Shown here piece by piece: positions 15,836 through 24,228 of a stretch of DNA of 36,780 nucleotides. The DNA is from an uncultured Verrucomicrobiota bacterium (lineage in GTDB: Bacteria > Verrucomicrobiota > Kiritimatiellia > CAIQIC01 > Lenti-01). The stretch covers positions 1 to 36,780 of the forward strand of contig CALKWZ010000002.1 of assembly GCA_938003985.1 (NCBI GenBank). The letters run 5' to 3'. Position numbers and translations under genes: made by a program. The notes under the pieces are model-generated. The model worked only from the letters and a program-made list of their open reading frames with translations. It was not told where the DNA came from and did no database searches. Each line of letters begins with the position of its first letter. The first letter of the stretch is position 1.

Positions 15836-16576
15836 GTGGCGGACAAGAAAACCAAAGTGATGGACGGCTTTGCCGTCGTGCGCGGGCTTGCCCAGGCGAA
15901 GCACGACGGTACCTTGCCTGCGCCGGGTTCCCGCAAACCGGCGGAGGATCTGTCGTCGCATCCGCCGCCGCCCGCCCTGCCGAAGGACAGTCCGCACATC
16001 GTCAAGACGATCCAGCCGACCAAGCGGACGATCCGCTGCTTCAAGTGCGGCTACGAATTCCAGCTCGCGGGCACGACGAAGACCATCTACTGCTCGAAAT
16101 GCCGCGAGAAGATCGACATGGGCGACTACGTCGTCGACCGCCCGTGGTCGGAGGAAATCAAGACCGGCGGCAGCGTCATCGTCCGGCCGACCGGCCGCCT
16201 GGAAAACGTGCGCATCTGGGCCGGCAACGTGATCCTCGAGGGCGAAATGGACGAGAACTCGTCCATCGAGTGCACGCAATGGCTGGAACTGGGGGCTGCC
16301 GCGAAGCCGCATCCGCGGCAATTGGCGATGCGCAACCTGCGCGTGGCGGCCGGGGCGGAAATGGTTTTCAAGTACAAGCTCCAGGTGCACCATCTGGAAC
16401 TGCTGGGCACGCTGGAAGCGGACGTGGAGGCGACGGGGTTGGTGTCGATCCGCGCCGGCGGGCATCTGAAGGGGACGGTGCGCGGGGCGCATTTGCAGGT
16501 GGAGGAGGGCGGCGGGCTGTCCGCCCGCGCGTTCATTTGGCCGCAGGGCAATCCGGCGGTGTCCGGGGACGGTTGA
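15836..16576 (+). CDS. Zinc-ribbon bactofilin-like protein
   Basis: A protein of 246 residues starting with GTG behind AAGGGG. Residues 1-60 are disordered and Pro-rich. A four-cysteine zinc ribbon follows, with Cys68/Cys71 (CFKC) and Cys86/Cys89 (CSKC). Residues about 105-235 form a second, degenerate bactofilin-type beta-helix (GGSVIVRPTGRLENVRIWAG, HHLELLGTLEADVEATGLVS, RAGGHLKGTVRGAHLQVEEG). The ribbon may bind a partner protein or nucleic acid and link it to the bactofilin filament; that role is inference. It lies 81 bases after the first bactofilin and seven bases before the Mur ligase gene. The tandem arrangement suggests co-polymerisation or capping. Confidence 0.85.
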   Translation: MADKKTKVMDGFAVVRGLAQAKHDGTLPAPGSRKPAEDLSSHPPPPALPKDSPHIVKTIQPTKRTIRCFKCGYEFQLAGTTKTIYCSKCREKIDMGDYVVDRPWSEEIKTGGSVIVRPTGRLENVRIWAGNVILEGEMDENSSIECTQWLELGAAAKPHPRQLAMRNLRVAAGAEMVFKYKLQVHHLELLGTLEADVEATGLVSIRAGGHLKGTVRGAHLQVEEGGGLSARAFIWPQGNPAVSGDG

Positions 16577-16583
16577 GCGGCCC

Positions 16584-17924
16584 ATGGGCGGTCACGTCCA
16601 CGTGGCGGGGGTGGCGGGGGTCGGCATGAGCGCGCTGGCGCAGGCCTTGCGCTGGACGCACGCCCGCGTGACGGGGTCCGATCGCTTTTTCGACCAGGGG
16701 CAGGAGTTGCCGGTGTTCGGCGCGCTGCGCGGGGCGGGAGTGGAAATCGTTCCGCAGGACGGTTCGGCCGTGGACGCCCGCACGGAAGCGGTGGTCTACA
16801 GCACGGCGATCGAAGCGGACAATCCGGAATTCGTCGCCGCGAAAAAAGCCGGGGTGCCGTTGCGGCACCGCGCGGAAATGCTGGCCGAGCTTGCGCGCGG
16901 AAAAACGCTGCTGGCCGTGGCCGGCACGGCCGGCAAGACCACGACGACCGGGATGCTGGGCTGGACGCTGGAACAGCTCGGCGCCGATCCGACGGTCGTC
17001 AACGGCGGCGCGCTGGTGGACTGGGCCGACGCGCGGCACGTCGGCAACGTGCGCCGCGGCGGCGCGCACGCGCCGTGGGTGCTGGAAGTGGACGAAAGCG
17101 ACCGGTCGCTGCTGAATTTCCGGCCGGAATGGTCGATTCTGACGAACGTCTCGCAGGACCATTTCACGCTGGCGGAAGTGCAGGAGCTGTTCCGCGCCTA
17201 TGCGGCGCAGGTGCAAACGGGCATCGTGTGCGGCGCGGGCGTCGCGGCGGTTTTGGGAAAACAGAACGCGCGGATCGTCGAGTTGGCGGCGCAACCGGAA
17301 CGCACGGCGGAAGGTTTCGCGGTGGCGTGGCGCGGGCTCAAGCTGGCGGTGCCGCAGCCGGGCGCGCACAACGCGCTGAACGCGCTGGCGGCGGCCGAAC
17401 TCTGCGCGCAGCTGGGCTACGCGCCGGAAAAAATCGCGGCGGCACTGGCGCGGTTCGGGGGCATCCAGCGGCGCCTGGAGCGCGTGGACGCCGGCGGCGG
17501 GGTGCGCGTGGTGGACGACTACGGGCATAATCCCGCCAAGCTGGCGGCGGCGTGGGCCGCCGTGGCCGCGCCCGGCAACCGCGTGCTGGGCGTCTGGCGG
17601 CCGCACGGCTACGGGCCGCTGCGGGCGATGCTGGAACCGCTGGCCGATGCGTTTGCGTCCGTCTGCCGCCCGCAGGACCGGCTATGGCTGCTGCCGGTGT
17701 ACGACGCGGGCGGCACGACGGATCGATCGATCCAATCCGACGCGCTGGCGGCCAAACTCCAGACGCGCGGCGTGGCCGCGGAACTGGCGGTGAACTACGA
17801 CGAGCTGGGCGCGGCGCTGCTGGGCGCGGCGCGCGCCGGCGACGTGATCCTCACGATGGGTGCGCGCGATCCGCGGTTGCCCGCGTTCGCGCGCGAAATA
17901 GCGGCCAAGACGGCGGACCGATGA
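16584..17924 (+). CDS. Divergent Mur ligase (MurC/Mpl-like)
   Basis: A protein of 446 residues with the three-domain layout of MurC and Mpl. The N-terminal UDP-binding Rossmann part has VAGVAGVGMSALAQAL and TGSD (30-33). The central ATPase domain has AGTAGKTTTTGM (113-124), VDESDRSLL and NVSQDHF. The C-terminal domain has RRLERVDAGGGVRVVDDYGH with DDYGHNP at 311-317 and a late TMGARD. The P-loop has Ala116 where MurC and Mpl have His (GTHGKT), and the FQPH motif is WRPHGYGPL. It therefore joins an amino acid or peptide to a muramic-acid-like acceptor, but may not be the housekeeping MurC. Its place beside bactofilins points to local wall synthesis or recycling. Confidence 0.8.
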   Translation: MGGHVHVAGVAGVGMSALAQALRWTHARVTGSDRFFDQGQELPVFGALRGAGVEIVPQDGSAVDARTEAVVYSTAIEADNPEFVAAKKAGVPLRHRAEMLAELARGKTLLAVAGTAGKTTTTGMLGWTLEQLGADPTVVNGGALVDWADARHVGNVRRGGAHAPWVLEVDESDRSLLNFRPEWSILTNVSQDHFTLAEVQELFRAYAAQVQTGIVCGAGVAAVLGKQNARIVELAAQPERTAEGFAVAWRGLKLAVPQPGAHNALNALAAAELCAQLGYAPEKIAAALARFGGIQRRLERVDAGGGVRVVDDYGHNPAKLAAAWAAVAAPGNRVLGVWRPHGYGPLRAMLEPLADAFASVCRPQDRLWLLPVYDAGGTTDRSIQSDALAAKLQTRGVAAELAVNYDELGAALLGAARAGDVILTMGARDPRLPAFAREIAAKTADR

Positions 17925-17934
17925 AAGGCCAACC

Positions 17935-18375
17935 ATGAACGCGACGACGCAGGATGAATCCACGATTTTCGAGCTGAAACCGGCCTGCCGGGCGTATTTT
18001 GGGCTGGTGGTCTGGGGCGTTCTGCTCTTCGTGTTCGTGGTCGGGATTTTCCTGCTGCTGCGGGTCTGGTATCTGGTCGCCTCCACGCGCTACCGTCTGA
18101 CGACGCAGCGGCTGTTCGCGCAAACCGGCCTGATCGCGAAGCATCTGGAAGAAGTCGAGCTGTTCCGGGTGAAGGACGTCGAGCTAAGCCAAGGCGTGCT
18201 CGACCGGTTGCTGGGGGTGGGGACGGTGACGGTGCTGTCGACCGACGACACGGCGCCGCGGCTGGAACTGCGCGGGGTTCTCCGTCCCATGGAAGTGAAA
18301 GAGCAGATCCGGACCGCGTTCCGGGCCGCGCGCCAGCGCGAAGGCCTGCGGACCGGCGAATTCATCGCGTCGTAG
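17935..18375 (+). CDS. PH-domain (YdbS/DUF304-like) membrane protein
   Basis: A protein of 146 residues. After a short acidic N-terminus (TIFELKPACRAYFG) there is one strong hydrophobic segment (about 22-50, GLVVWGVLLFVFVVGIFLLL), possibly a hairpin. Next comes a bacterial PH domain of the bPH2 type: STRYRLTTQRLFAQTGLIAK, then EEVELFRVKDVELSQGVLDR and GVGTVTVLSTD. The PH part should face the cytoplasm. Proteins of this family are small membrane proteins of mostly unknown role. It starts ten bases after the Mur ligase and closes the bactofilin unit; 94 bases then separate it from padR. Confidence 0.82.
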   Translation: MNATTQDESTIFELKPACRAYFGLVVWGVLLFVFVVGIFLLLRVWYLVASTRYRLTTQRLFAQTGLIAKHLEEVELFRVKDVELSQGVLDRLLGVGTVTVLSTDDTAPRLELRGVLRPMEVKEQIRTAFRAARQREGLRTGEFIAS

Positions 18376-18416
18376 CGCCGGCCGGCGCTTTTGTTGGGGG
18401 TTCGCCTTTCCCGGGC

Positions 18417-18453
18417 TTGACGGCCCGTCCGGTATTCTGTATTGCGTAATACA
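18417..18453 (+). promoter_or_regulatory. padR promoter with overlapping dyad operator
   Basis: TTGACG (18417-18422), a 17-base spacer and TATTGC (18440-18445) make a plausible sigma-70 promoter. A perfect dyad TGTATT-GCGT-AATACA (18438-18453) covers the -10 box, 16 bases before the padR ATG. Its outer part reads TGTA-N8-TACA, similar in spacing to known PadR-family sites (ATGT-N8-ACAT). Autorepression by the PadR protein encoded next is the likely meaning. Confidence 0.65.
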
Positions 18454-18469
18454 TGATGCGGAGTAGTCC

Positions 18470-18817
18470 ATGATCGACGGCTGGATCACGCAATTGCGCA
18501 AAGGGGTGCTGGAGTACTGCGTGCTGCTGGCGCTGCGGCGGGGGGAAAGCTACGGCTACGAACTCGTCCAGGCGCTCCAGCGCAGCGAGGACCTCGCCGT
18601 CTCGGAAAGCACGGTCTATCCCATCCTCGCGCGGCTGCGCCAGGAGGGCTTCCTGAAGTCGCGCGACGTGCCCTCGGCCGCGGGCCCCCCGCGCCGCTAT
18701 TTCTCGCTGACGCCGCGCGGCAAGGTGCGCCTCGCGGAAATGAACGCCTATTGGCCGATGTTGACGAACGCTTTGGAGCAATTGAAGTCCGAAAAGGGGA
18801 AGGAATCCGAGTCATGA
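18470..18817 (+). CDS. PadR-family transcriptional regulator
   Basis: A protein of 115 residues, the size of the short (PadR-s1) class. The winged helix-turn-helix shows the family pattern: WITQLRKGVLEYCVLLAL, ESYGYELVQAL, then recognition helix SESTVYPILARLRQEGFLKS, then the wing GPPRRYFSLTPRGK. A C-terminal helix (about 88-110) for dimerisation follows. PadR regulators usually repress their own operon and relieve repression on binding a ligand or a partner. Here the stop overlaps the next start (ATGA, 18814-18817). The next protein begins with a HAAS domain, the known neighbour and partner domain of PadR genes. Confidence 0.93.
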   Translation: MIDGWITQLRKGVLEYCVLLALRRGESYGYELVQALQRSEDLAVSESTVYPILARLRQEGFLKSRDVPSAAGPPRRYFSLTPRGKVRLAEMNAYWPMLTNALEQLKSEKGKESES

Positions 18818-21800
18818 AGTGGAGCGGGGCGGCGGAACGGCGCGTCGAGGAATACCTCGGCGCGGTGGAGAAACATTTGGGGCACAAGCCGGCGGCCGTG
18901 CGCAAGGACGTCGTGGGCGGGCTGCGCAACCAGATCGCGGAAGCGCTGGACCGCCTGGAGCTCGAAGGCACCGAAATCGGTCTCGAAATCGTCGAGCGCG
19001 TCCTGGCGGAGATGGATCCGCCGGAAACCTTCGCCGAAGCCGCGGCCGAAATCGCCGCGGAAACGGCCGCCGTCGTGGCGCCCAAGCTGGCGCGCGGTGG
19101 CGCGACGCGCTGGTTCTGGCTGGGCGTGGCGTTCCTGATCGTGAATGCCTACGGCGTGTGGAAAACGACGCGGCCGGAAGCGCCGCCCGCACCGGCGCCG
19201 GAGGAAGCTCCGGCGGCCGCGGAACCGGCCAAGGTCTTCGAACGAGTCCTGCGGCTGCGCAGCGTGGAACAGGTGGACGTTTCGGCCGACCGCGAAGTGA
19301 CGCTGCGGCTCGCGTTCAACGACGAGCCGGACCGCAGCCAGCTCACGCGCTTTTTTCGCCTGACGGCGCCCGGGCAGGGCGAGGTGAAGTATTGGTTGAT
19401 GGGCGCGGCCGGGGGCGGCGCCGTCTTGGTCGAAACGGAGCCGGTGCTGGCGGACAGCCTGGAATACGTGCTGGATCCGGGGTTGCCCTCGGCCACCGGT
19501 TCGCAGCCCGAAGACCAGCCCCGGCGCGGCACCTTGGCGATGACGATGAACCTCGCGCTGCGCGGCGTGGAAGCGGAGACGCCCTCGTTCGATGCCCCGG
19601 AGCTGTGGGCGGATTTGACGGCGTTTCCGGACGCGAACGGCCTGAAGGATTTCATCGCGGTGGCGCCGGCGACGGACTTCACGGTCGAAGCCGTGGACGA
19701 ATGGCGGCGCAGCGGACTGGTGCTGCGCGGGGCCTTCCAGCCGGGCGAAATCTACGAAGTCACCTTCAAGCAGGGCCTGCCGGCGGCGAACGGGTCGAGC
19801 CTGCCGCAGGACGTCCGCCGCACGGTGCAGTTCCCGCTGCCGAAGCCGGCGATCCGCTTCGACGCGCCGGGCCGGTATCTGTCGCCGGGCGGCACGCTGT
19901 CCGTGCCGGTGGCGGCGGTGAATCTGGAGAAGTACGTCGCGCGGCTGCGGCCGGTCTATGCGAACAACCTCGTGGAATTGGCCCGGCGCGAATCGCAATG
20001 GTCCTGGTACGGTTCCCTGACGGCGGATCTGGACGGACCGACGAAAGTCGCCACCAACCGGCTGGCGCCGGCGAAGAACGGCGGGCCCGCGCGCGGCGCG
20101 GTGGATCTGCGCGCGCTGCTGGACGGCAAACCGCGCGGCGCCTACTGGCTGGAAATCGACGGCGAAAAGGGCGGCGGCGACGGGCGGCTGATCGTGGCGA
20201 CGGATCTGGGGATCGCCGCGCGGACCTTCGCCGGCGGCGCGGTCGCCTGGGTGAATTCCCTGCGGACGGCCCGGCCGGCGGCGGGCGCGGCGGTGACGGT
20301 CCTCGCGCGCAACAACCAGACGCTTGCGCGCGGCACGGCCGACGAACAAGGCCTCGTGCGCCTGGCCTGGGAAACGGGCGAAGGCGCGGAGCCGTTCGTG
20401 GTCGTGGCGGAACTGGACGGCGACTTGTCCTACATCGATCTGGCGCGCACCGGCGTGGACCAGGGCGAAGGGCTCGGCGGCCGGCCGTATCTGGAATCCG
20501 GCGAACTCGAGGCGGCGGTCTTCAGCGAGCGCGGCGTGTACCGGCCCGGCGAGAAGATCTTCGTGCAGGCGCTCGTGCGCGACGACCGCCGGCAGGCGCC
20601 GGAACCGTTCCCCGCGCTCCTGCGGGTGCGCCGGCCGGACGGGCGGATTTTCCGGGACGTTCCGGTCGCGCTGGACGAATTCGGTTCGGCGACGGCGGAA
20701 GTGGAGATGCCGGATTACCTGCCGACGGGGCGCTACGGTCTCGAACTGGCGCTGCCGGGAACCTTCACGGTGCTGGGTGAGACGTCCGTCGCGCTGGAAG
20801 ATTTCGTGCCGCCGCAGATCCGCGTGGCCGTGAAGCCGTCGCCGGAACGCGGCCGGGCGGGGGACGTGCTGGCCTTCGGCGTGGATGCCGCGCATCTGTT
20901 CGGCCGGCCCGCGGCCGGCCTGAAGGCGACCGCCGCGGCGACGTTCAAGCCCGCGCCGTTCGCGCCGAGCAATTGGCCGGACTGGCGCTTCGGCGACGAC
21001 GAGAAGGCGTTTGCGCCCGTCTACCAGGCGCTTGGCGCGCGGATCCTGGACGCAAACGGCCACGCCGAATTCGAGGCGGAGAGCCGCGCGGCCTGGCGGC
21101 CGCCGGCGGCCCTGCAAATGGTGCAGCAGGCCACCGTGATGGAAGTCGGCGGCCGGTCGGTGACGGCCTACGGATCGGCGCTGCTCGATCCGTATCCGTT
21201 CTACGTCGGCCTGAAACCCGCCTGGGACGGCGCGGTGCGCGCGGGCGAAACCCAGCGCGTGGCGGTGGTCGAAGTCCAGCCCGACGGCGCGCCCGTCGCG
21301 GAAGGCAAGCCGCTGGTGTTGACGCTTTCGCGCGTGACGTGGAACTCCGTGTTGCGGCGCAATTCCAACGGGCGCTACGAGTGGAAATCCGAGCGCCAGG
21401 TCGTGGACGTCCGCAAGGACACGCTGGCGGCCGGCGGCGCGGCGCAGGATTGGGCCTTCGCGGTGGACGGCGCGGGGGACTACCTGCTGGTCGCGGCCGA
21501 TCCCGCGTCGGGCGCGTCCACGCGGATCGCGTTCCACGCGGGTTCGGCGGATCCGGAATGGCTGGCGTGGAGCCGCGAGAAGCCGGGGCGCGTCGAGTTG
21601 GCCTGGGACAAGGAAATGTATCTCCCCGGCGAGACGGCGCGCCTGCAGGTGCGCGCGCCGTTCGCGGGTCCCGCGCTGCTGACGGTGGAGACCGATCGCG
21701 TGCGCGAGGCGCGCCGGGTGATGCTGGAGAAAAACACCGCGGAATTCGAAGTGCCCGTGACGGCGGACTGTGCGCCCAACGCGTACTGCTCGCTGACCCT

Positions 21801-24228
21801 GATCCGTCCGGCGGAAGCCGAGGAAGTGTGGAGCGCGCACCGGGCCATCGGCGCGCTTGCGCTGCCCGTGGAATGGCCCGGCAGTCGGTTCACGGTGGCG
21901 GTGGAAGCGCCGGCCGTTGCGCGCCCGCAGGCGGCGCTGGACGCCGTCGTGACCGTGCGCGACGAAGCGGGCCGGCCCGCGCGGGGCGCGGTGACGGTGA
22001 TGGCCGTGGATGAAGCCATTTGCATGCTGACGGCGTTCGCGACGCCCGATCCCGACCGGGTCTTTTCCGCGCAGCGCGCGCTGGGCGTGTTCCCGTTCGA
22101 TCTCTACGCCGAACTGATGCCGGTGACCAACGAGCAGACCGAGACCGTGCCGGCGGCCGGCGGCGACGGCGACGCCGCCCTGCGGCGGCGGTTGAATCCG
22201 ATCAAGGCCAACCGCTTCAAGCCGGTGGCGCTGTGGCGCGCGTCCGTGCCGCTCGATTCGAACGGGCAGGCCCGGGTCAAAATGGATTTGCCCGAATTCA
22301 ACGGCGAATTGCGCCTGATGGCGGTGGCCTACGGCGCCGCGCAGTCCGGCGCGACCTCGACGCCCGTGAAGGTGAAGCGCGATCTCGTCGTGCAGCCGTC
22401 GTTGCCGCGGTTCCTGGCCATCGGCGATCGCTGCGAGGCGGCCGTCGCGCTCTACAACGAAGGCGCGGCGCCGGTCGCGGCCAAGGTGCGCGCGACCTGC
22501 GGCGGGCCGCTGCGGGCCGAAACGGCGGAACAGATCGTCGAGATACCGGCCGGCGGATCGGCGACCGCGGCGTTGCCGCTGACGGCGGGGCCGGGGCCGG
22601 GCCAGGCGCTCTGCACGCTCGAAATCGTGGCCGGCGCGGATTCCTTCCGCGACACGATCGAGCTGGCGGTCCGGCCCGCGGCGGGCACCCGCGTGGCGGC
22701 GCTGGCCCGCGTGCTGGCGGCCGGCGAAAGCGCGACGCTGGAGCCGCCGGCGGGCTGGCTGCCGGAATCGCTGGCGCTGTCGGGCGTCTTGTCGGCGCTG
22801 CCGTCGGCGCAACTGGGCCAGGCGCTGGACTACGTCGTGCACTATCCGTACGGCTGCCTCGAGCAGACCGTGTCGGGCGCGTTCCCGCTGCTCTACGCGG
22901 GCGAATGGGCGCAGCGCCTGCTGCCGGGCCGCCGGGCCATCGGCGACGTGGAAGCCTTCGTGCCGGCGGCGATCCGGCGCGTGGTTTCCATGCAGCAGGA
23001 AAACGGCGGGTTCGCCCTGTGGCCGTTCCAGCGCGGCACGACCGACGACGCTTCGATCTATGCCGTCCATTTCCTCGTGGAAGCGAAAGCGGCGGGCTTC
23101 GACGTGCCGGCCGATCGCCTCGAGGCCGCGCTGGGCTGGGTGCGCGGGCGCCTCGACCGGACGATGTCGCCGGATGCGACGGATGGCGAATGGATCCTCG
23201 ACATGCAGGCGCGGGCCTACCTGTGCCACGTGCTGGCGCTGGCGGGGCGTCCCGATGCCGGCTGGAACGCGCGGCTGCGCGAGCAGTCCGCCCGGCTGAA
23301 CTTCGCCGCGCGGGCGCACGCGGCTTCGGCGCTGCTGCTGGCGGGCGAACCGCGGCGGGCGCTGCCGTTGCTCGAATCGCTGGACGTGCCCGTGACGCGG
23401 CCGCGCGTGCCGGGGCGGTTGCTGGACGGCGACGTGCGCGACGCCGCGCTGCTGCTGTCCGCCTGGCTCGACGTGGAGCCGGAAAATCCCGCCGTGCCGC
23501 GGTTGGCGCAATATTTGCGCGACCGGCAGCAAGACGGCCACTGGGGCAACACGCAGGACGACGCCTTCGCGCTGCTGGCGTTCGGCAAGCTGGCCAAGCA
23601 TTTGCCCGACGAAGAACAGCCCTTCGCCGGAAAACTGGAATTGCCCAACGGCGAAATCCGCGCGTTCGCCGGCACGAACGACGTGGCCTGGTCGCTCGAT
23701 CCCGGCGCCGGCGGCGCGGCCACGGTGCGCAACGACGGCCCGGGCAAGCTCTATCTGGGCGCGCGGTTCGAAGGCGTCTCCGCCGAGCCGGAACCGGAGC
23801 GCGCGGACGGCATCGCCATCCGCCGCGAATTCCTGGACCGGACCGGCAACTTCATCGACGCCCGGGAACTGCCGCAGGGCGAACTGATCGTCGTGCGGCT
23901 GAAGATCGACACGCAGGGCCGGCGCCTCGACCAGCTCGTCCTCGAAGACCTGTTGCCGGCGGGCTGGGAGATCGAGAATCCGAATCTGGCGACTTCGCAG
24001 CAGTTCGGCTGGCTCCGCGAGAAGGACGAAGGCGACCGGCACCGCGAGGCGCGCGACGACCGGATGCTGATTTTCACCGGGCCGATCCAGGGCGAAGCGG
24101 CGTTCCACTACGCGGTGCGGGCGACGACGCCGGGCACCTATGCGTTGCCGCCGCCGACGGTGTCGGGCATGTACGAACCGGAAATCCGCGGCGTGGGCGT
24201 CGGCGGGCAGGTGCGCGTCGTGCCGTGA
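18814..24228 (+). CDS. HAAS-TM-alpha-2-macroglobulin fusion protein
   Basis: A protein of 1804 residues. Residues 1-80 form a helical HAAS domain (EEYLGAVEKHLGHKP, LRNQIAEALDRLEL, VERVLAEMDPPETFAEA), the signalling domain normally encoded next to PadR. Residues about 99-115 (RWFWLGVAFLIVNAYGV) are one transmembrane helix, followed by an Ala/Pro linker. From about 140 on is a full bacterial alpha-2-macroglobulin: MG domains (YRPGEKIFVQALVRDDR and similar), a bait-like region, and a thioester domain with YPYGCLEQTVS (Cys1348, Gln1351). C-terminal MG domains include VRLKIDTQGRRLDQLVLED. The thioester trap captures attacking proteases in the periplasm. E. coli's version is a lipoprotein; here the anchor is a helix with a cytoplasmic regulator-type domain. 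It is coupled by overlaps to padR and pbpC. Confidence 0.88.
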   Translation: MKWSGAAERRVEEYLGAVEKHLGHKPAAVRKDVVGGLRNQIAEALDRLELEGTEIGLEIVERVLAEMDPPETFAEAAAEIAAETAAVVAPKLARGGATRWFWLGVAFLIVNAYGVWKTTRPEAPPAPAPEEAPAAAEPAKVFERVLRLRSVEQVDVSADREVTLRLAFNDEPDRSQLTRFFRLTAPGQGEVKYWLMGAAGGGAVLVETEPVLADSLEYVLDPGLPSATGSQPEDQPRRGTLAMTMNLALRGVEAETPSFDAPELWADLTAFPDANGLKDFIAVAPATDFTVEAVDEWRRSGLVLRGAFQPGEIYEVTFKQGLPAANGSSLPQDVRRTVQFPLPKPAIRFDAPGRYLSPGGTLSVPVAAVNLEKYVARLRPVYANNLVELARRESQWSWYGSLTADLDGPTKVATNRLAPAKNGGPARGAVDLRALLDGKPRGAYWLEIDGEKGGGDGRLIVATDLGIAARTFAGGAVAWVNSLRTARPAAGAAVTVLARNNQTLARGTADEQGLVRLAWETGEGAEPFVVVAELDGDLSYIDLARTGVDQGEGLGGRPYLESGELEAAVFSERGVYRPGEKIFVQALVRDDRRQAPEPFPALLRVRRPDGRIFRDVPVALDEFGSATAEVEMPDYLPTGRYGLELALPGTFTVLGETSVALEDFVPPQIRVAVKPSPERGRAGDVLAFGVDAAHLFGRPAAGLKATAAATFKPAPFAPSNWPDWRFGDDEKAFAPVYQALGARILDANGHAEFEAESRAAWRPPAALQMVQQATVMEVGGRSVTAYGSALLDPYPFYVGLKPAWDGAVRAGETQRVAVVEVQPDGAPVAEGKPLVLTLSRVTWNSVLRRNSNGRYEWKSERQVVDVRKDTLAAGGAAQDWAFAVDGAGDYLLVAADPASGASTRIAFHAGSADPEWLAWSREKPGRVELAWDKEMYLPGETARLQVRAPFAGPALLTVETDRVREARRVMLEKNTAEFEVPVTADCAPNAYCSLTLIRPAEAEEVWSAHRAIGALALPVEWPGSRFTVAVEAPAVARPQAALDAVVTVRDEAGRPARGAVTVMAVDEAICMLTAFATPDPDRVFSAQRALGVFPFDLYAELMPVTNEQTETVPAAGGDGDAALRRRLNPIKANRFKPVALWRASVPLDSNGQARVKMDLPEFNGELRLMAVAYGAAQSGATSTPVKVKRDLVVQPSLPRFLAIGDRCEAAVALYNEGAAPVAAKVRATCGGPLRAETAEQIVEIPAGGSATAALPLTAGPGPGQALCTLEIVAGADSFRDTIELAVRPAAGTRVAALARVLAAGESATLEPPAGWLPESLALSGVLSALPSAQLGQALDYVVHYPYGCLEQTVSGAFPLLYAGEWAQRLLPGRRAIGDVEAFVPAAIRRVVSMQQENGGFALWPFQRGTTDDASIYAVHFLVEAKAAGFDVPADRLEAALGWVRGRLDRTMSPDATDGEWILDMQARAYLCHVLALAGRPDAGWNARLREQSARLNFAARAHAASALLLAGEPRRALPLLESLDVPVTRPRVPGRLLDGDVRDAALLLSAWLDVEPENPAVPRLAQYLRDRQQDGHWGNTQDDAFALLAFGKLAKHLPDEEQPFAGKLELPNGEIRAFAGTNDVAWSLDPGAGGAATVRNDGPGKLYLGARFEGVSAEPEPERADGIAIRREFLDRTGNFIDARELPQGELIVVRLKIDTQGRRLDQLVLEDLLPAGWEIENPNLATSQQFGWLREKDEGDRHREARDDRMLIFTGPIQGEAAFHYAVRATTPGTYALPPPTVSGMYEPEIRGVGVGGQVRVVP

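Noticed and set aside
18748..24108. An open frame of 1786 codons on the minus strand opposite the macroglobulin gene
   Set aside because: It is an Arg/His/Pro-rich mirror of a GC-rich gene with no recognisable domain. The plus strand has clear HAAS, MG and thioester motifs.
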